Shown: positions 1 through 7,338, numbered from the stretch's first letter. The stretch: 18,555 nt of DNA from an uncultured Campylobacter sp. (GCF_937997405.1 NZ_CALKTL010000060.1:1-18555); one strand, 5' to 3'. The notes: a model not told the origin generated them from the sequence alone. Translations and numbers: made by a program.

Positions 1-742
1 CACGATATCCTTCAGCTGCATCACCTCGCGCCACAGCACGTCCTGCACCTGAGCCCGTAATCGATAGCGAGAAAAATGCCTGTCCCATCGCAGAAATCCA
101 AACCATCGGATCTGCTAGCTTAGTAAAATCGGCGCCGAAAAGAAAGGCATATCCGCCTGTAGCGCCTTGCAGTGTCGCAACCCTAATTGCCAAAATTGCA
201 AATAGCACGAAAAATAGCGGCATCATAATTTTATTCGTTTTTTCGATGCTTTTAGCGCCGAAAAACAGCGTCAACAACGTGCCTGCGACGATTATGCAGT
301 GATAAGGCACCACGGAGTAGGGCGTCAGGGCAAAAGAGTTGAACCACGTATCGGTATTTTCACTCATTAGCGAGCCGTCTATGGCTTGAACTAGCGCTTT
401 TAGAACGTAGGCGATGATGACGGCATAGCCTACCGCGATACACATCGAACCGGCAAGTGGTAGCCAGCCGATAACCTTACCGATAGCGCCAAGTCCGCGG
501 CTTTTCCACGCGTATTCGTATGAGCCCAGCGTGCCTGTTTTGGCGCGGCGACCGATCGCGTATTCGGCGCTTAGGCCTACGTATGAAAACAGCGCTACGA
601 AAAAAACGTAAATTAGCAAAAATGCACCGCCGCCGTTTGTGCCGAGTTTATAAGGGAAGCCCCAGACATTTGCCATACCTACGGCGGAGCCCACGCAAGC
701 GATGATAAAAGCCCAACGCGATGAGAATTTGTGTTTTGTCAT
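1..742 (-). CDS. Sodium-dependent transporter of the NSS (SNF) family, N-terminal part, truncated by window edge
   Basis: The reading frame runs from ATG at 742 to base 1 with no stop, so about 247 N-terminal residues are visible. The protein begins MTKHKFSSRWAFIIACVGSA and continues VGMANVWGFPYKLG, the TM1 signature of sodium:neurotransmitter symporters (R-W-x-F-I-x-A-x-x-G-x-A-V-G-x-x-N-x-W-x-F-P). Further hydrophobic segments follow, up to a TM6-like MGQAFFSLSITGSG. By family knowledge it is an inner-membrane Na+-coupled importer of an amino acid or related amine; the substrate cannot be read. The Shine-Dalgarno is weak (GGAT before the ATG), and an out-of-frame ATG lies just upstream. After the SITGSG motif the last ~16 residues (bases 1-46) are hydrophilic, where a helix ending in YGSY or similar is expected, so a frameshift or real divergence is possible (see findings). 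The family call is firm, the intactness is not. Confidence 0.88.
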   Translation of the reverse strand, partial: MTKHKFSSRWAFIIACVGSAVGMANVWGFPYKLGTNGGGAFLLIYVFFVALFSYVGLSAEYAIGRRAKTGTLGSYEYAWKSRGLGAIGKVIGWLPLAGSMCIAVGYAVIIAYVLKALVQAIDGSLMSENTDTWFNSFALTPYSVVPYHCIIVAGTLLTLFFGAKSIEKTNKIMMPLFFVLFAILAIRVATLQGATGGYAFLFGADFTKLADPMVWISAMGQAFFSLSITGSGAGRAVARGDAAEGYR

Positions 743-1388
743 AAAGTCATCCGTGCAAAAAATTTTCGTTATGGTAGCAAAAAGGAATTTAAGATTTATT
801 TATGCGGAATTTTAAGGCGTGCCGATTTGATTACTTAGGAATTTTTAGAATTTAAAATCGCGAAGTTTTAAAGCAAGATTGGCGAAATTTTATGATCAAA
901 ATCGATAGAGTTAATTCTGCGATACTGCGCGGTAAAATTTTATCTTTATAATTTTAGAATTTTGCGCTTAGGCTTTGGCTTTAAAATTCGCTTGGTCTGG
1001 GCTTGTAGCTGGGCTTGATATTTAAGTTAGCCGAGAAATTTAGATCAATTGAAATTTTAAAATTCCGCGAAATTTTGAAATTTTTAAAATCTACGATCTC
1101 GCAAAATTTAAAAATAGGCTCATCAAGAAATTCTATCTAGCATTGTTCTGGCAGAATTTTCGTGGTAGATTTCGCCTTTCGTTTGTAATATGACGAGGAC
1201 TTATAAATAGCACTTTATGGCGCTCTGAAGGGCGGCGGGCATTCCTCTACCCGCTATTAGGGCATCTATACGGGAGCGGCGAATAAATTTTGCCCTATAT
1301 GGGGATTGGGAGCGTCGCAAGCGGCAGCATGTTTGAAATTTCCGGCACGCAGCATTGCAGAGTGAAATTTATTAACCCGCACTTTGGC
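743..1388. other. Gene-free stretch between NSS transporter and CorC-like gene
   Basis: No credible coding frame or RNA gene is seen here. The stretch is dominated by A/T words such as AAATTTTA and GAATTTTA on both strands. One TATAAT at 947-952 on the plus strand has no gene or clear terminator behind it. A GC-richer patch at about 1215-1290 holds a small GCGGG/CCCGC hairpin without a T-run. The promoter of the transporter gene should lie at about 750-800 on the minus strand, but no -10 there is convincing. Confidence 0.5.
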
Positions 1389-2726
1389 TTAGTTATTTTT
1401 CTCAGCTTCTTCATTTTCTTGCGGCTGCGCGACTGCTTTTTTGATCGCTTTTACGAGCGAGACCCTAGTGCCGTCCATTCGCAGCACTTCATAGTCGCAG
1501 TTTTCATCGCTTATTTTATCGCCGATTTCAGGTAGGCTGCCGAAGAGGTTAAAGACGTAGCCGCCAATCGTTAGCTGCTCGGTCTCCTCGTCGAAGTCGA
1601 TGCCCATCACCTCCTCGACGCCCTCGATCTCGAAGCGGCCTCTAAACTCAAAGGTGTTCTCGTCGATACATTTAAAATTTTGTGCATTCGCGTCGTGCTC
1701 GTCGTTGATGTCGCCAAAAATTTCTTCTATTATATCTTCCATCGTCAAAAATCCCGCCGTGCCGCCGTATTCGTCGATGACGAGCGCGGCAAAAATGCGC
1801 TGCTTATTCATCATCGGTAAAATTTTAGAGATCGGGCTGTTTTCAGGCACGATGATGAGCTTGCGCACGATCTTATCGAAGCTTTTATCTCCCTTTTGTT
1901 GGATGATGTCACGGATATGGATGAGACCTAGGACGTTGTCTTTGCTGCCGTCGATATATGGGAAGCGCGTAAATTTCGACTGCAAGACGGTCGCGTAGTT
2001 TTCATCGTAGCTTTTTTGCTTATTTAGGCAAACTAGATCGCGCCTCGGTGTCATTATCTCTTTGGCGACCGTGTCGCTAAAATCGACGGCGTTTTTGATG
2101 ATCTCGGTCTCTAGGCTATCGAGCACGCCTCCTTTTAGGCTCTCGCTTGCGATGATTTTGATCTCCTCGTCAGAAAGCGCGAGCTCGCTCTCTTTGGCGG
2201 GCTTTACGCCGATGATTTTAAGCGATACGGCAGCGATGAAGTCAAACGCCTTGATAATCGGAAAAAACATAATCCAAAAAATATGAAGCGGCCTGGAGAT
2301 GAAAAGCACGATCTTCTCGGTTTTAGCAATAGCGATGGATTTTGGCACTAGCTCGCCAAGCACGACGTGAAATAACGTAACGAGCGTAAAAGATATGACG
2401 AAAGCGATCGTATGCGCCGCCGCTCCGCCGCCTATGCCGATGGATCTTAGTGGCAGCTCGATCAGTCTCGATACCGCGGGCTCACCGATCCAGCCGAGGG
2501 CGAGCGAGCTTATCGTAATGCCTAGCTGTGTGGCGCTGAGATAGGTGTCTAGGGAGTTTGAAATTTTAAAAGCGAGCTTTGCGTTTGGAATTTTATCCTT
2601 GATAAGCTCTTCGAGGCGAGACTTTCTTACTTTGACGATTGAGAATTCCGAAAGAACAAAAAAAGCATTCATAAAGATGAATACAAAAGCTAAAACTAAC
2701 ATTAAAACCGAACTGTCCGTGTCCAA
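1389..2726 (-). CDS. CorC/HlyC-type CNNM membrane protein with paired CBS domains
   Basis: This 445-aa protein has the full architecture of the hemolysin C / CorC family. A CNNM (DUF21) membrane domain covers residues ~1-200, with hydrophobic segments near 8-27, 65-80, 105-125 and 140-165 and a GELVPKS motif at 124-130. A CBS pair follows (about 225-277 with MTPRRD, and 288-338 with DEYGGTAGFLTMEDIIEEI), then a C-terminal CorC_HlyC transporter-associated domain (about 350-430, FRGRFEIEG...). Relatives are linked to Mg2+/Co2+ efflux or homeostasis; hemolysin is a historical name. The start is TTG at 2726, chosen because AAAGGAT lies about 8 bases upstream and no better ATG precedes the first helix. 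A strong TATAAT at 2765-2770 gives a leader of about 32 nt. It appears monocistronic. Family assignment is secure; transported ion is inferred. Confidence 0.93.
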   Translation of the reverse strand: MDTDSSVLMLVLAFVFIFMNAFFVLSEFSIVKVRKSRLEELIKDKIPNAKLAFKISNSLDTYLSATQLGITISSLALGWIGEPAVSRLIELPLRSIGIGGGAAAHTIAFVISFTLVTLFHVVLGELVPKSIAIAKTEKIVLFISRPLHIFWIMFFPIIKAFDFIAAVSLKIIGVKPAKESELALSDEEIKIIASESLKGGVLDSLETEIIKNAVDFSDTVAKEIMTPRRDLVCLNKQKSYDENYATVLQSKFTRFPYIDGSKDNVLGLIHIRDIIQQKGDKSFDKIVRKLIIVPENSPISKILPMMNKQRIFAALVIDEYGGTAGFLTMEDIIEEIFGDINDEHDANAQNFKCIDENTFEFRGRFEIEGVEEVMGIDFDEETEQLTIGGYVFNLFGSLPEIGDKISDENCDYEVLRMDGTRVSLVKAIKKAVAQPQENEEAEKNN

Positions 2727-2764
2727 ATTTCTTATCCTTTGAAATTTAAAAATAAATATTTATG

Positions 2765-2770
2765 ATTATA
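2765..2770 (-). promoter_or_regulatory. Predicted sigma-70 -10 box for the CorC-like gene
   Basis: TATAAT on the minus strand is preceded by a T-rich upstream stretch (TTTTAAAGTGTTTTTAGA), the Campylobacter-style promoter layout without a -35 box. The expected start is near 2758, about 32 nt before the TTG codon. Confidence 0.65.
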
Positions 2771-2977
2771 TCTAAAAACACTTTAAAATCCAAAAGATAT
2801 GGAAAATGCCTCGCGCCCGCTTGTAGAATTCTGCCGTAATTTAAAATTTCGTACTGCGGCAGGCCTTTGTCGCGGCGAGATTTTATCGCAATAGAGCTAC
2901 AGCGCTGCGGCGGATAATCCTAGCGCCGCGCGCAAGCCCATTAAGAAATTTAAATGCGACGATAAAACCTGCTACTT

Positions 2978-3023
2978 AAAAAAACCTCAGCGCGCAAGCT
3001 CTTGCGAAATTTTAAATCGCAAG
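2978..3023 (-). terminator. Candidate terminator region downstream of the M48 protease gene
   Basis: Starting two bases after the stop codon, minus-strand CTTGCGA (3023-3017) can pair with TCGCAAG (3007-3001). The CGCAAG half can alternatively pair with CTTGCG at 2998-2993. A run of seven T follows at 2984-2978, about eight bases after the second hairpin. The distance between stem and T-run is longer than in a canonical terminator. Confidence 0.4.
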
Positions 3024-3024
3024 A

Positions 3025-3834
3025 CTATCTATTTCTTGTGGCAGCCTCGTAAAGCGGCAAGACTTTCGGCATCACCTCTTTTAGATCGGCGATGCGATCG
3101 TCGTTTGAAGGGTGCGTGGACATAAATTTAAGCGGATGGCTCTCATTTAGCTTATTCATCTTCTCCCAGACGTTTATCGCCGCTCGCGGGTCGTATCCTG
3201 CGCGCGCCATCAGCTCGACACCCATCAGATCGGCCTCCGTCTCATGTGTGCGCGAAAACGGCAGCGTGAATGTGTACTGCGCCGCCATGTTCAAAGCCGC
3301 CGAGCCCAGATCTCCAAGCCCCGCTGCAGAGCTTGCTACGGCGATACCGACATCTTTCATCTGTTCAGTCGAGGCTCGCTCGCGGCTGTGTTCGCGCAGT
3401 GCGTGCGACATCTCGTGCCCCAAAATAGCAGCTAACTCGGCATCGGTAAGCTTAAGCTTCTCAATGATGCCCGTATATACTACGATGCGACCGCCAGGCA
3501 TACACCAAGCATTGATCGTAGGGTCGTTGATGACGTTTACCTGCCAGTTCCATTTCAGTGCGTCTTTGCGAAATGCGCCGACTTGAGCGATTAGGCGCCT
3601 CGAGATGCCTCTAACGCGATCAGTTAGCTTTTTATCGGTATTTAGGACATGTTTGGCGTTTGCTTGGGCGGTAATCTGCCTGTAGGCAAGCGCGGCACTT
3701 TGATCCATTTCAGCTTCGCTTACGGTGATGAATTGCGAGCGGTCGATGCCTACGGCGCCGCCTTGCGTGGTGCTCGCGCAGCCGGTAAAAATCATCATCG
3801 CAGCAAAGGATATTAAAAGAGCTAATTTTTTCAT
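3025..3834 (-). CDS. M48 family zinc metalloprotease, predicted lipoprotein
   Basis: This 269-aa protein starts with a lipoprotein signal peptide: basic MKK, a hydrophobic core, and lipobox FTGC with the acylated Cys19. A peptidase M48 catalytic domain follows, with the HExxH motif HEMSH at 140-144 (zinc ligands His140 and His144, catalytic Glu141) and the downstream glutamate ligand Glu200 in HETEAD. The motif NAWCMPGGRIVVYTG at 108-122 is typical of bacterial LoiP/YggG- and BepA-type M48 enzymes. It lacks the TPR extension of BepA, so it resembles the short LoiP-like form. It probably degrades or helps quality control of envelope proteins, on the periplasmic face of a membrane. The ATG at 3834 has AAGGAG about six bases upstream. 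It appears monocistronic, with a -10 at 3860-3865. Protease class is firm; substrate unknown. Confidence 0.93.
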   Translation of the reverse strand: MKKLALLISFAAMMIFTGCASTTQGGAVGIDRSQFITVSEAEMDQSAALAYRQITAQANAKHVLNTDKKLTDRVRGISRRLIAQVGAFRKDALKWNWQVNVINDPTINAWCMPGGRIVVYTGIIEKLKLTDAELAAILGHEMSHALREHSRERASTEQMKDVGIAVASSAAGLGDLGSAALNMAAQYTFTLPFSRTHETEADLMGVELMARAGYDPRAAINVWEKMNKLNESHPLKFMSTHPSNDDRIADLKEVMPKVLPLYEAATRNR

Positions 3835-4953
3835 CTTTTCTCCTTGGAATTTTGCGGCGATTTTAGCGAAATTTGATTAAATTTTTAGAATTTTATTTTG
3901 GATTGCCGGATTTTGCAGGCGCGATCTATTTGGAATTTGCCGTAAAATTTAAGGACGCCCGTCGCCTTTAAAATAGAATTGGGCCTTGTAATTTAGCGAT
4001 AAAATTTAGCGGTGATTTCGCAGAATTTTATCGTGGCGTAAACTAGGCATTGCTGTGTGAAAGTAGTGATCTTATCTAAGCGCGGCGCTGCATAAACAAG
4101 GTGCCTCTACGCCTAAATAGAGCAGAGATTGGGCCGCGGTTTTAAATTTATGCTGCGTAGGCTACGATAAATTCGGCGAAATTTTATTTGCACTAAGCGC
4201 TCAGTTCGGGCGGATAGGAGCAATTTGAAATTTGCACAATCAAATCGCGTGATAAAATGGGCTCGGATGTCGCTATGATTTGAGATGAGCCGCGCTAGTA
4301 TTTTGTGCGCATAAATTCTAATTATTAACTTGGCAAAAGGCACTATACCACTGCATCTTGTGCTGCAATAAAATTTCGTTGTGGGAATTGAAATGATCGC
4401 AGAAATGCCAAACGCCACAGACGCCTTTTCGTAGAATTTTATCTCGCGGAATTTCATTCACGCGCGTCGGGATAAAATTTCAAACTGCAAACCGCGCCGT
4501 ATCATTTTGGGTAGAATTTTAATTTTACGCGTTTAGAATTTTAAAATTCGGCTACGCAAATTTGTATGATGAAATTTCAAGCTTAAAATTCCGCGCCGTT
4601 TTTGGAATTTTATATATGCTCTGACAGCTATAAAATTTTGCACTTAGAATTTTATCGCTGCGGCAAGATTTGGATAGGACAGAATCTCGCATCGCCGTAG
4701 GATTTTTGGCGGCACGGAATTTTGCAGCGCGCATCTAAATTTAGCTATGCAAAATTCCTAAAATTCTTTATCAGCATGGAATTTTACAGCGCCGTTAAAG
4801 CGCACAAAGAATTCTGCGCAGGCCTCGCAAACTCTAACGAAAGCTCCTTTCTTTTAGGGCACGCGAGCTTTAAGGCATGCTAGTAAATTTTGCAGCGCAA
4901 AACAGTGAGCGCTGAGTGTTTACCGCTAGGGATTTTGCACCTGCGGCGCCCAT
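3835..4953. other. 1.1-kb gene-free region rich in GAATTTTA/TAAAATTC-type words
   Basis: No frame here has a Shine-Dalgarno, sensible composition or recognisable protein. Open frames near 4113-4457 and 4552-4734 exist mainly because recurring A/T words translate to KFY/NFK-like strings. The word GAATTTTA or its complement recurs many times on both strands (for example near 3891, 4022, 4433, 4511, 4532, 4605, 4646 and 4779), including the 14-bp perfect palindrome GAATTTTAAAATTC at about 4532. Near the 3' end of the neighbouring 419-aa gene, CAGCGC (4893-4898) and GCGCTG (4909-4914) could form a hairpin but lack a T-run. Confidence 0.55.
3860..3865 (-). promoter_or_regulatory. Predicted -10 box for the M48 protease gene
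   Basis: TAAAAT on the minus strand sits behind a T/A-rich stretch. The expected start near 3853 gives a leader of about 19 nt before the ATG, which carries AAGGAG. Confidence 0.5.
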
Positions 4954-6213
4954 TTAGTCCTTTTTGGACTTTAGCTTGGCGATCGTTTCTTTTGCGGCCT
5001 CGTAAGCCTTGGCGCTCATCTCGCGCGCCCTTTCGCTTACGTTTTTGGCGACGTCAGAGCTTTTTAGCTCGGCAAATTTTTGGCTCATCTTCTTTTCAAA
5101 CTCGCTAAGCTCTTTTTTGATTGCGTCCAGTTTCTCGTCCAGATCGAGGTTTTCGATGATTTTGGCACTTTTTTGGCTCAGCTCTTGAGTGATTTCGCGC
5201 GCTTTGGCGCTCGCCTTTTTTGCGCGCTCGCCAAGCTCGATCTCGCCGATTTTGGCGCTTAGCTGCTCGGCAAGATCGCTTGAAATTTTTCTAAATTTAG
5301 CCAGGTAGCCTCCAAATTCTTCATCGGCGATCTTGGCGATCTCGCTTTTAGCGGGCTCCTCCGAGCTTGCGACCGCGTCGCTTAGCACGGCGCTAAATAG
5401 CTCGCTCATCTGCGAAATTTGAAGCCTTTCGTTCTCTAGGCTCTGTGCGTCGCTTGCTGGCGAGAAACTTAGCTCGTCGCGGTATCTTTCGGCGGCTTTG
5501 TTTATGCCGTCGTAGCAGCCTAAAATCGCGCCTCTAATCAGTGCAGAGGCTGTATTTTTGCTCTCGTTTGCGACGAAAATCGCGCGATTTATGATGATTT
5601 TTGAAATTTCTTTTGTGCGGAATTTCGTAAATTCTCCGTCGCCTATAGCCGAAAATGCGATGTTTTTTGCCGTCTCGTGCGCGGTATCCTCGATGTCGGT
5701 GCCGCTTTCTAGCACGCTTATAAAGGCCAGTTCGCTTGCTTCTTTAAGTACGTCCGCAAGCGGAAGTTTGCTCGCGATCGCTCGCTGTAGCGCCGAGCCT
5801 ATGCGTTCTTTTAGCTCCGCTTCGCTTGCGTTTTGCAGCGCGGTATCCAGATCGTCGTAGCTGCGCAAAACAAGGGTTTTAATCGCCTTTTGTTTACAAG
5901 CGATCTTTTTACGCAGATCGTCGTAGTCGTAGATGAGCTTGTAAAGAGCCTGCTCGTCCTCGTCACACAGCGCCTTTTTCACCCCTTCGATTAACGCTTC
6001 GGAGGAGGCGTCCTTTAGAGCTCCTATTTCGCTAAGCTCGGCGGCGAAGCTTAAGATGAGCTCGGCGCTTTTAGCGCTTTTGGCGTCTTCGCTAAGTCCG
6101 CACAGAGTCTTCAGGCTTTGTTCAAAAGCTAAATTTTGCACGCAGGCCGCCAGCTCCTCACCGCTAATTTGCGCGAGATCGGCGCCGAATTTTTTGATTA
6201 TTGCTTCTTTCAT
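4954..6213 (-). CDS. Uncharacterised 419-aa Ala/Lys/Glu-rich helical protein with C-terminal coiled coil
   Basis: I do not recognise a functional family with confidence; it resembles long helical proteins of Campylobacterota that may fall under a DUF (possibly DUF6781, unverified). The protein is soluble-looking, with no signal peptide or membrane helix, and almost wholly alpha-helical by composition. Residues ~1-240 form a helical domain with few charged repeats. From about 265 onward there is long amphipathic Ala/Lys/Glu/Ser sequence (for example KKASAKAREITQELSQKSAK), suggesting coiled coil, and it ends in a basic KLKSKKD tail. A GTG at 6228 is in frame, but ATG 6213 is preferred because AGGAG lies five bases before it. 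It begins 11 bases after the DUF493 gene, so it is the third gene of a moaC-led cluster. No link to molybdopterin is evident. Confidence 0.75.
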   Translation of the reverse strand: MKEAIIKKFGADLAQISGEELAACVQNLAFEQSLKTLCGLSEDAKSAKSAELILSFAAELSEIGALKDASSEALIEGVKKALCDEDEQALYKLIYDYDDLRKKIACKQKAIKTLVLRSYDDLDTALQNASEAELKERIGSALQRAIASKLPLADVLKEASELAFISVLESGTDIEDTAHETAKNIAFSAIGDGEFTKFRTKEISKIIINRAIFVANESKNTASALIRGAILGCYDGINKAAERYRDELSFSPASDAQSLENERLQISQMSELFSAVLSDAVASSEEPAKSEIAKIADEEFGGYLAKFRKISSDLAEQLSAKIGEIELGERAKKASAKAREITQELSQKSAKIIENLDLDEKLDAIKKELSEFEKKMSQKFAELKSSDVAKNVSERAREMSAKAYEAAKETIAKLKSKKD

Positions 6214-6224
6214 TTCATCTCCTG

Positions 6225-6485
6225 TCACAATACATATTTAAAGTGGGCTTTTAAGCGCTCGAAAATTTCGTTTCGATGCAAGTCGTCTTTAACGAAAACG
6301 CTTACGTTGAAGCTCATATATTTGCCGCCGTTTGAAAAGCGCGAAAAGTCTATTTTGTAATTTTCGCCCTTTAAAATTTCATCGATCTGCTCGCGCTTTT
6401 GGGTGCTTGCATCCAGGATAATTTTATATTCCCAAAAGAGCGGATAGTCGATTTTTGGCTTTTCAGCTCCTAGTATACACGCCAC
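6225..6485 (-). CDS. DUF493 (YbeD/HP0495-type) small regulatory-fold protein
   Basis: This 86-aa protein has the DUF493 pattern seen in Helicobacter HP0495. YPLFWEYKIIL near residues 14-24 corresponds to YPxLWxYxxI, followed by GKYMSFNVSVFV at 54-65 and a final amphipathic helix (RNEIFERLKAHF). The family has a ferredoxin-like, ACT-like alpha/beta fold, and E. coli YbeD is its best-known member; its molecular role is not settled. The start is GTG at 6485, supported by AGGAGG five bases upstream. The gene overlaps the last 23 bases of moaC, and its Shine-Dalgarno is read as part of the MoaC KEGG motif, so translation is probably coupled to moaC. Confidence 0.88.
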   Translation of the reverse strand: MACILGAEKPKIDYPLFWEYKIILDASTQKREQIDEILKGENYKIDFSRFSNGGKYMSFNVSVFVKDDLHRNEIFERLKAHFKYVL

Positions 6486-6933
6486 TTTTGCCTCCTTCTT
6501 TGCGTTGCAGCACGATGTCGGTAATCTGCATCGATTTATCTATCGCTTTTAGCATATCATAAATCGTCAGTAACCCCACGCTCACGCCCGTTAGCGCTTC
6601 CATCTCGACGCCCGTTTTGCCCGTGATTTTTACAGTTACGAAAAGCTTAAATGCGCACTCGCTCGCAAGCTCCTCAATATCGGTTTTAATCGAAGTAATC
6701 GTAAGCGGATGGGTCATTGGTATTAGCTCACTCGTCTTTTTAGCGCCCATTATCGCGGCAACGACGGCGGTTTGAAGCACGGGGCCTTTTTTGGCCGTAT
6801 TTTGCTTGACGGCGGCAAACGCCTCCGCGCTCATGCGGATGATACCGCTAGCGGTGGCTACGCGCTCGCTATCATCCTTAGCGCCGACATCCACCATACG
6901 TGGCATATTGTTTTCGTCGATATGTGAAAGCAT
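6463..6933 (-). CDS. moaC: Cyclic pyranopterin monophosphate synthase MoaC
   Basis: This 156-aa protein matches the usual MoaC length. MoaC converts the 3',8-cyclo-GTP product of MoaA into cyclic pyranopterin monophosphate, an early step of molybdenum cofactor synthesis in the cytoplasm. Visible signatures are MVDVGAK (13-19), GAKKTSELIPMTHPL (63-77), GVEMEALTGVSVGLLTIYDM (108-127) and KEGGKSG (145-151). Asp126 and Lys129 in IYDMLKA correspond to the catalytic Asp128/Lys131 of the E. coli enzyme. The PMTHPL segment has Thr where many homologues have Cys. ATG 6933 is preceded by AAGGA. It is the first gene of a cluster with DUF493 (overlapping) and the 419-aa protein. No moaA or moaE is in the window. 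Campylobacter uses this cofactor in formate dehydrogenase, nitrate reductase and similar enzymes. Confidence 0.97.
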   Translation of the reverse strand: MLSHIDENNMPRMVDVGAKDDSERVATASGIIRMSAEAFAAVKQNTAKKGPVLQTAVVAAIMGAKKTSELIPMTHPLTITSIKTDIEELASECAFKLFVTVKITGKTGVEMEALTGVSVGLLTIYDMLKAIDKSMQITDIVLQRKEGGKSGVYTRS

Positions 6934-6959
6934 AAAATTTCCTTGCAGTTTTTGGCGGG

Positions 6960-6968
6960 ATTATAGCA
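6960..6968 (-). promoter_or_regulatory. Extended -10 promoter for moaC
   Basis: The minus strand reads TGCTATAAT (TATAAT at 6960-6965 with TG one base upstream), an extended -10. The expected start near 6953 leaves a leader of about 20 nt containing AAGGA before the moaC ATG. It lies only about 15 bases downstream of the preceding terminator T-run. Confidence 0.7.
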
Positions 6969-6981
6969 GAATTTCGGGCAT

Positions 6982-7012
6982 AAAAAAAGCCCGAGCTTTT
7001 AAACTCGGGCTT
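6982..7012 (-). terminator. Rho-independent terminator of the predicted small RNA
   Basis: On the minus strand, AAGCCCGAG (7012-7004) pairs perfectly with CTCGGGCTT (6995-6987), giving a 9-bp stem with an 8-nt loop. It is immediately followed by a run of seven T (6988-6982, the first two shared with the stem). It isolates the moaC promoter from upstream transcription. Confidence 0.85.
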
Positions 7013-7043
7013 CATACAAAAAGGAGGTTTTATCTTGTCGGAC
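6982..7043 (-). ncRNA. Predicted ~62-nt small RNA with CCUCC anti-Shine-Dalgarno-like segment
   Basis: A complete mini transcription unit can be read on the minus strand: T-rich upstream sequence, TATAAT at 7051-7056, a likely start at about 7043 (G), and a strong Rho-independent terminator ending at 6982. The predicted transcript opens with an unstructured ~30-nt segment containing ACCUCCUUUUUG, then forms the terminator hairpin. No Shine-Dalgarno precedes the ATG inside it, so a peptide product is unlikely. An exposed C/U-rich segment complementary to ribosome binding sites is a known layout of trans-acting small RNAs (for example Helicobacter RepG, which uses its terminator loop on a G-rich target). 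Function and identity with any named RNA are not established. No other gene lies between this unit and the yegP-type terminator at 7339-7392. Confidence 0.6.
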
Positions 7044-7050
7044 GAGAACG

Positions 7051-7056
7051 ATTATA
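7051..7056 (-). promoter_or_regulatory. -10 box of the predicted small RNA
   Basis: Perfect TATAAT on the minus strand is preceded by TTTATTTCTATTTACTGTTT, the periodic T-rich upstream sequence typical of Campylobacter sigma-70 promoters. No protein start lies within a normal leader distance downstream. Confidence 0.7.
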
Positions 7057-7338
7057 CTACCTAAACAGTAAATAGAAATAAAATATATCCTTTTTAGGCG
7101 AACTCTTTCGCGCTTAATTTATAGCCGTTTTTAAAAATTTAATGGCATGCTATGGCGCGCTGTGCGGGCATTTGAATGGACGGTAAAACAAAACGGAGTC
7201 AAAGAGCGACTAAATTTAAAGCGGACGTTAAAGAGCAAAGATAAAATTTAAAGCAGTTTGTGGTTATTTTGGCTCAATATGGACGATCAAAAGAGCGGAG
7301 CAGGGCGCTCTGCCGAGGCAGTATAAATAAGACGCCGC
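7057..7338. other. Gene-free stretch between small-RNA promoter and YegP-operon terminator
   Basis: Nothing coding is seen. The stretch carries AAATTTAAAGC-like words repeated near 7212, 7247 and 7350 and a short AGAGCG/CGCTCT inverted repeat near 7292-7311. An open frame from 7260 on the plus strand has no Shine-Dalgarno and runs through the terminator inverted repeat, so it is rejected. Confidence 0.45.

Noticed and set aside
947..952. TATAAT on the plus strand as promoter of an unseen RNA
   Set aside because: No terminator, structure or gene follows, and such hexamers are expected in this A/T-rich stretch.
3092..3586. 164-codon plus-strand open frame
   Set aside because: Shadow of the M48 protease, which has lipobox, HExxH and a good start on the other strand.
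4113..4457. 114-codon open frame on the minus strand (and a 60-codon one at 4552-4734)
   Set aside because: No Shine-Dalgarno, no recognisable domain, and the sequence is largely translated A/T repeat words (KFY, NFK).
7000..7015. ATG within the predicted small RNA as a possible peptide start
   Set aside because: It is preceded by CCTCCTTTTTGT, which cannot serve as a ribosome site, and it runs into the terminator stem.
7021..7064. AAGGAGG followed by a TTG and a short open frame on the plus strand
   Set aside because: Only nine codons before a stop; the AAGGAGG is the complement of the CCUCC segment of the predicted small RNA.
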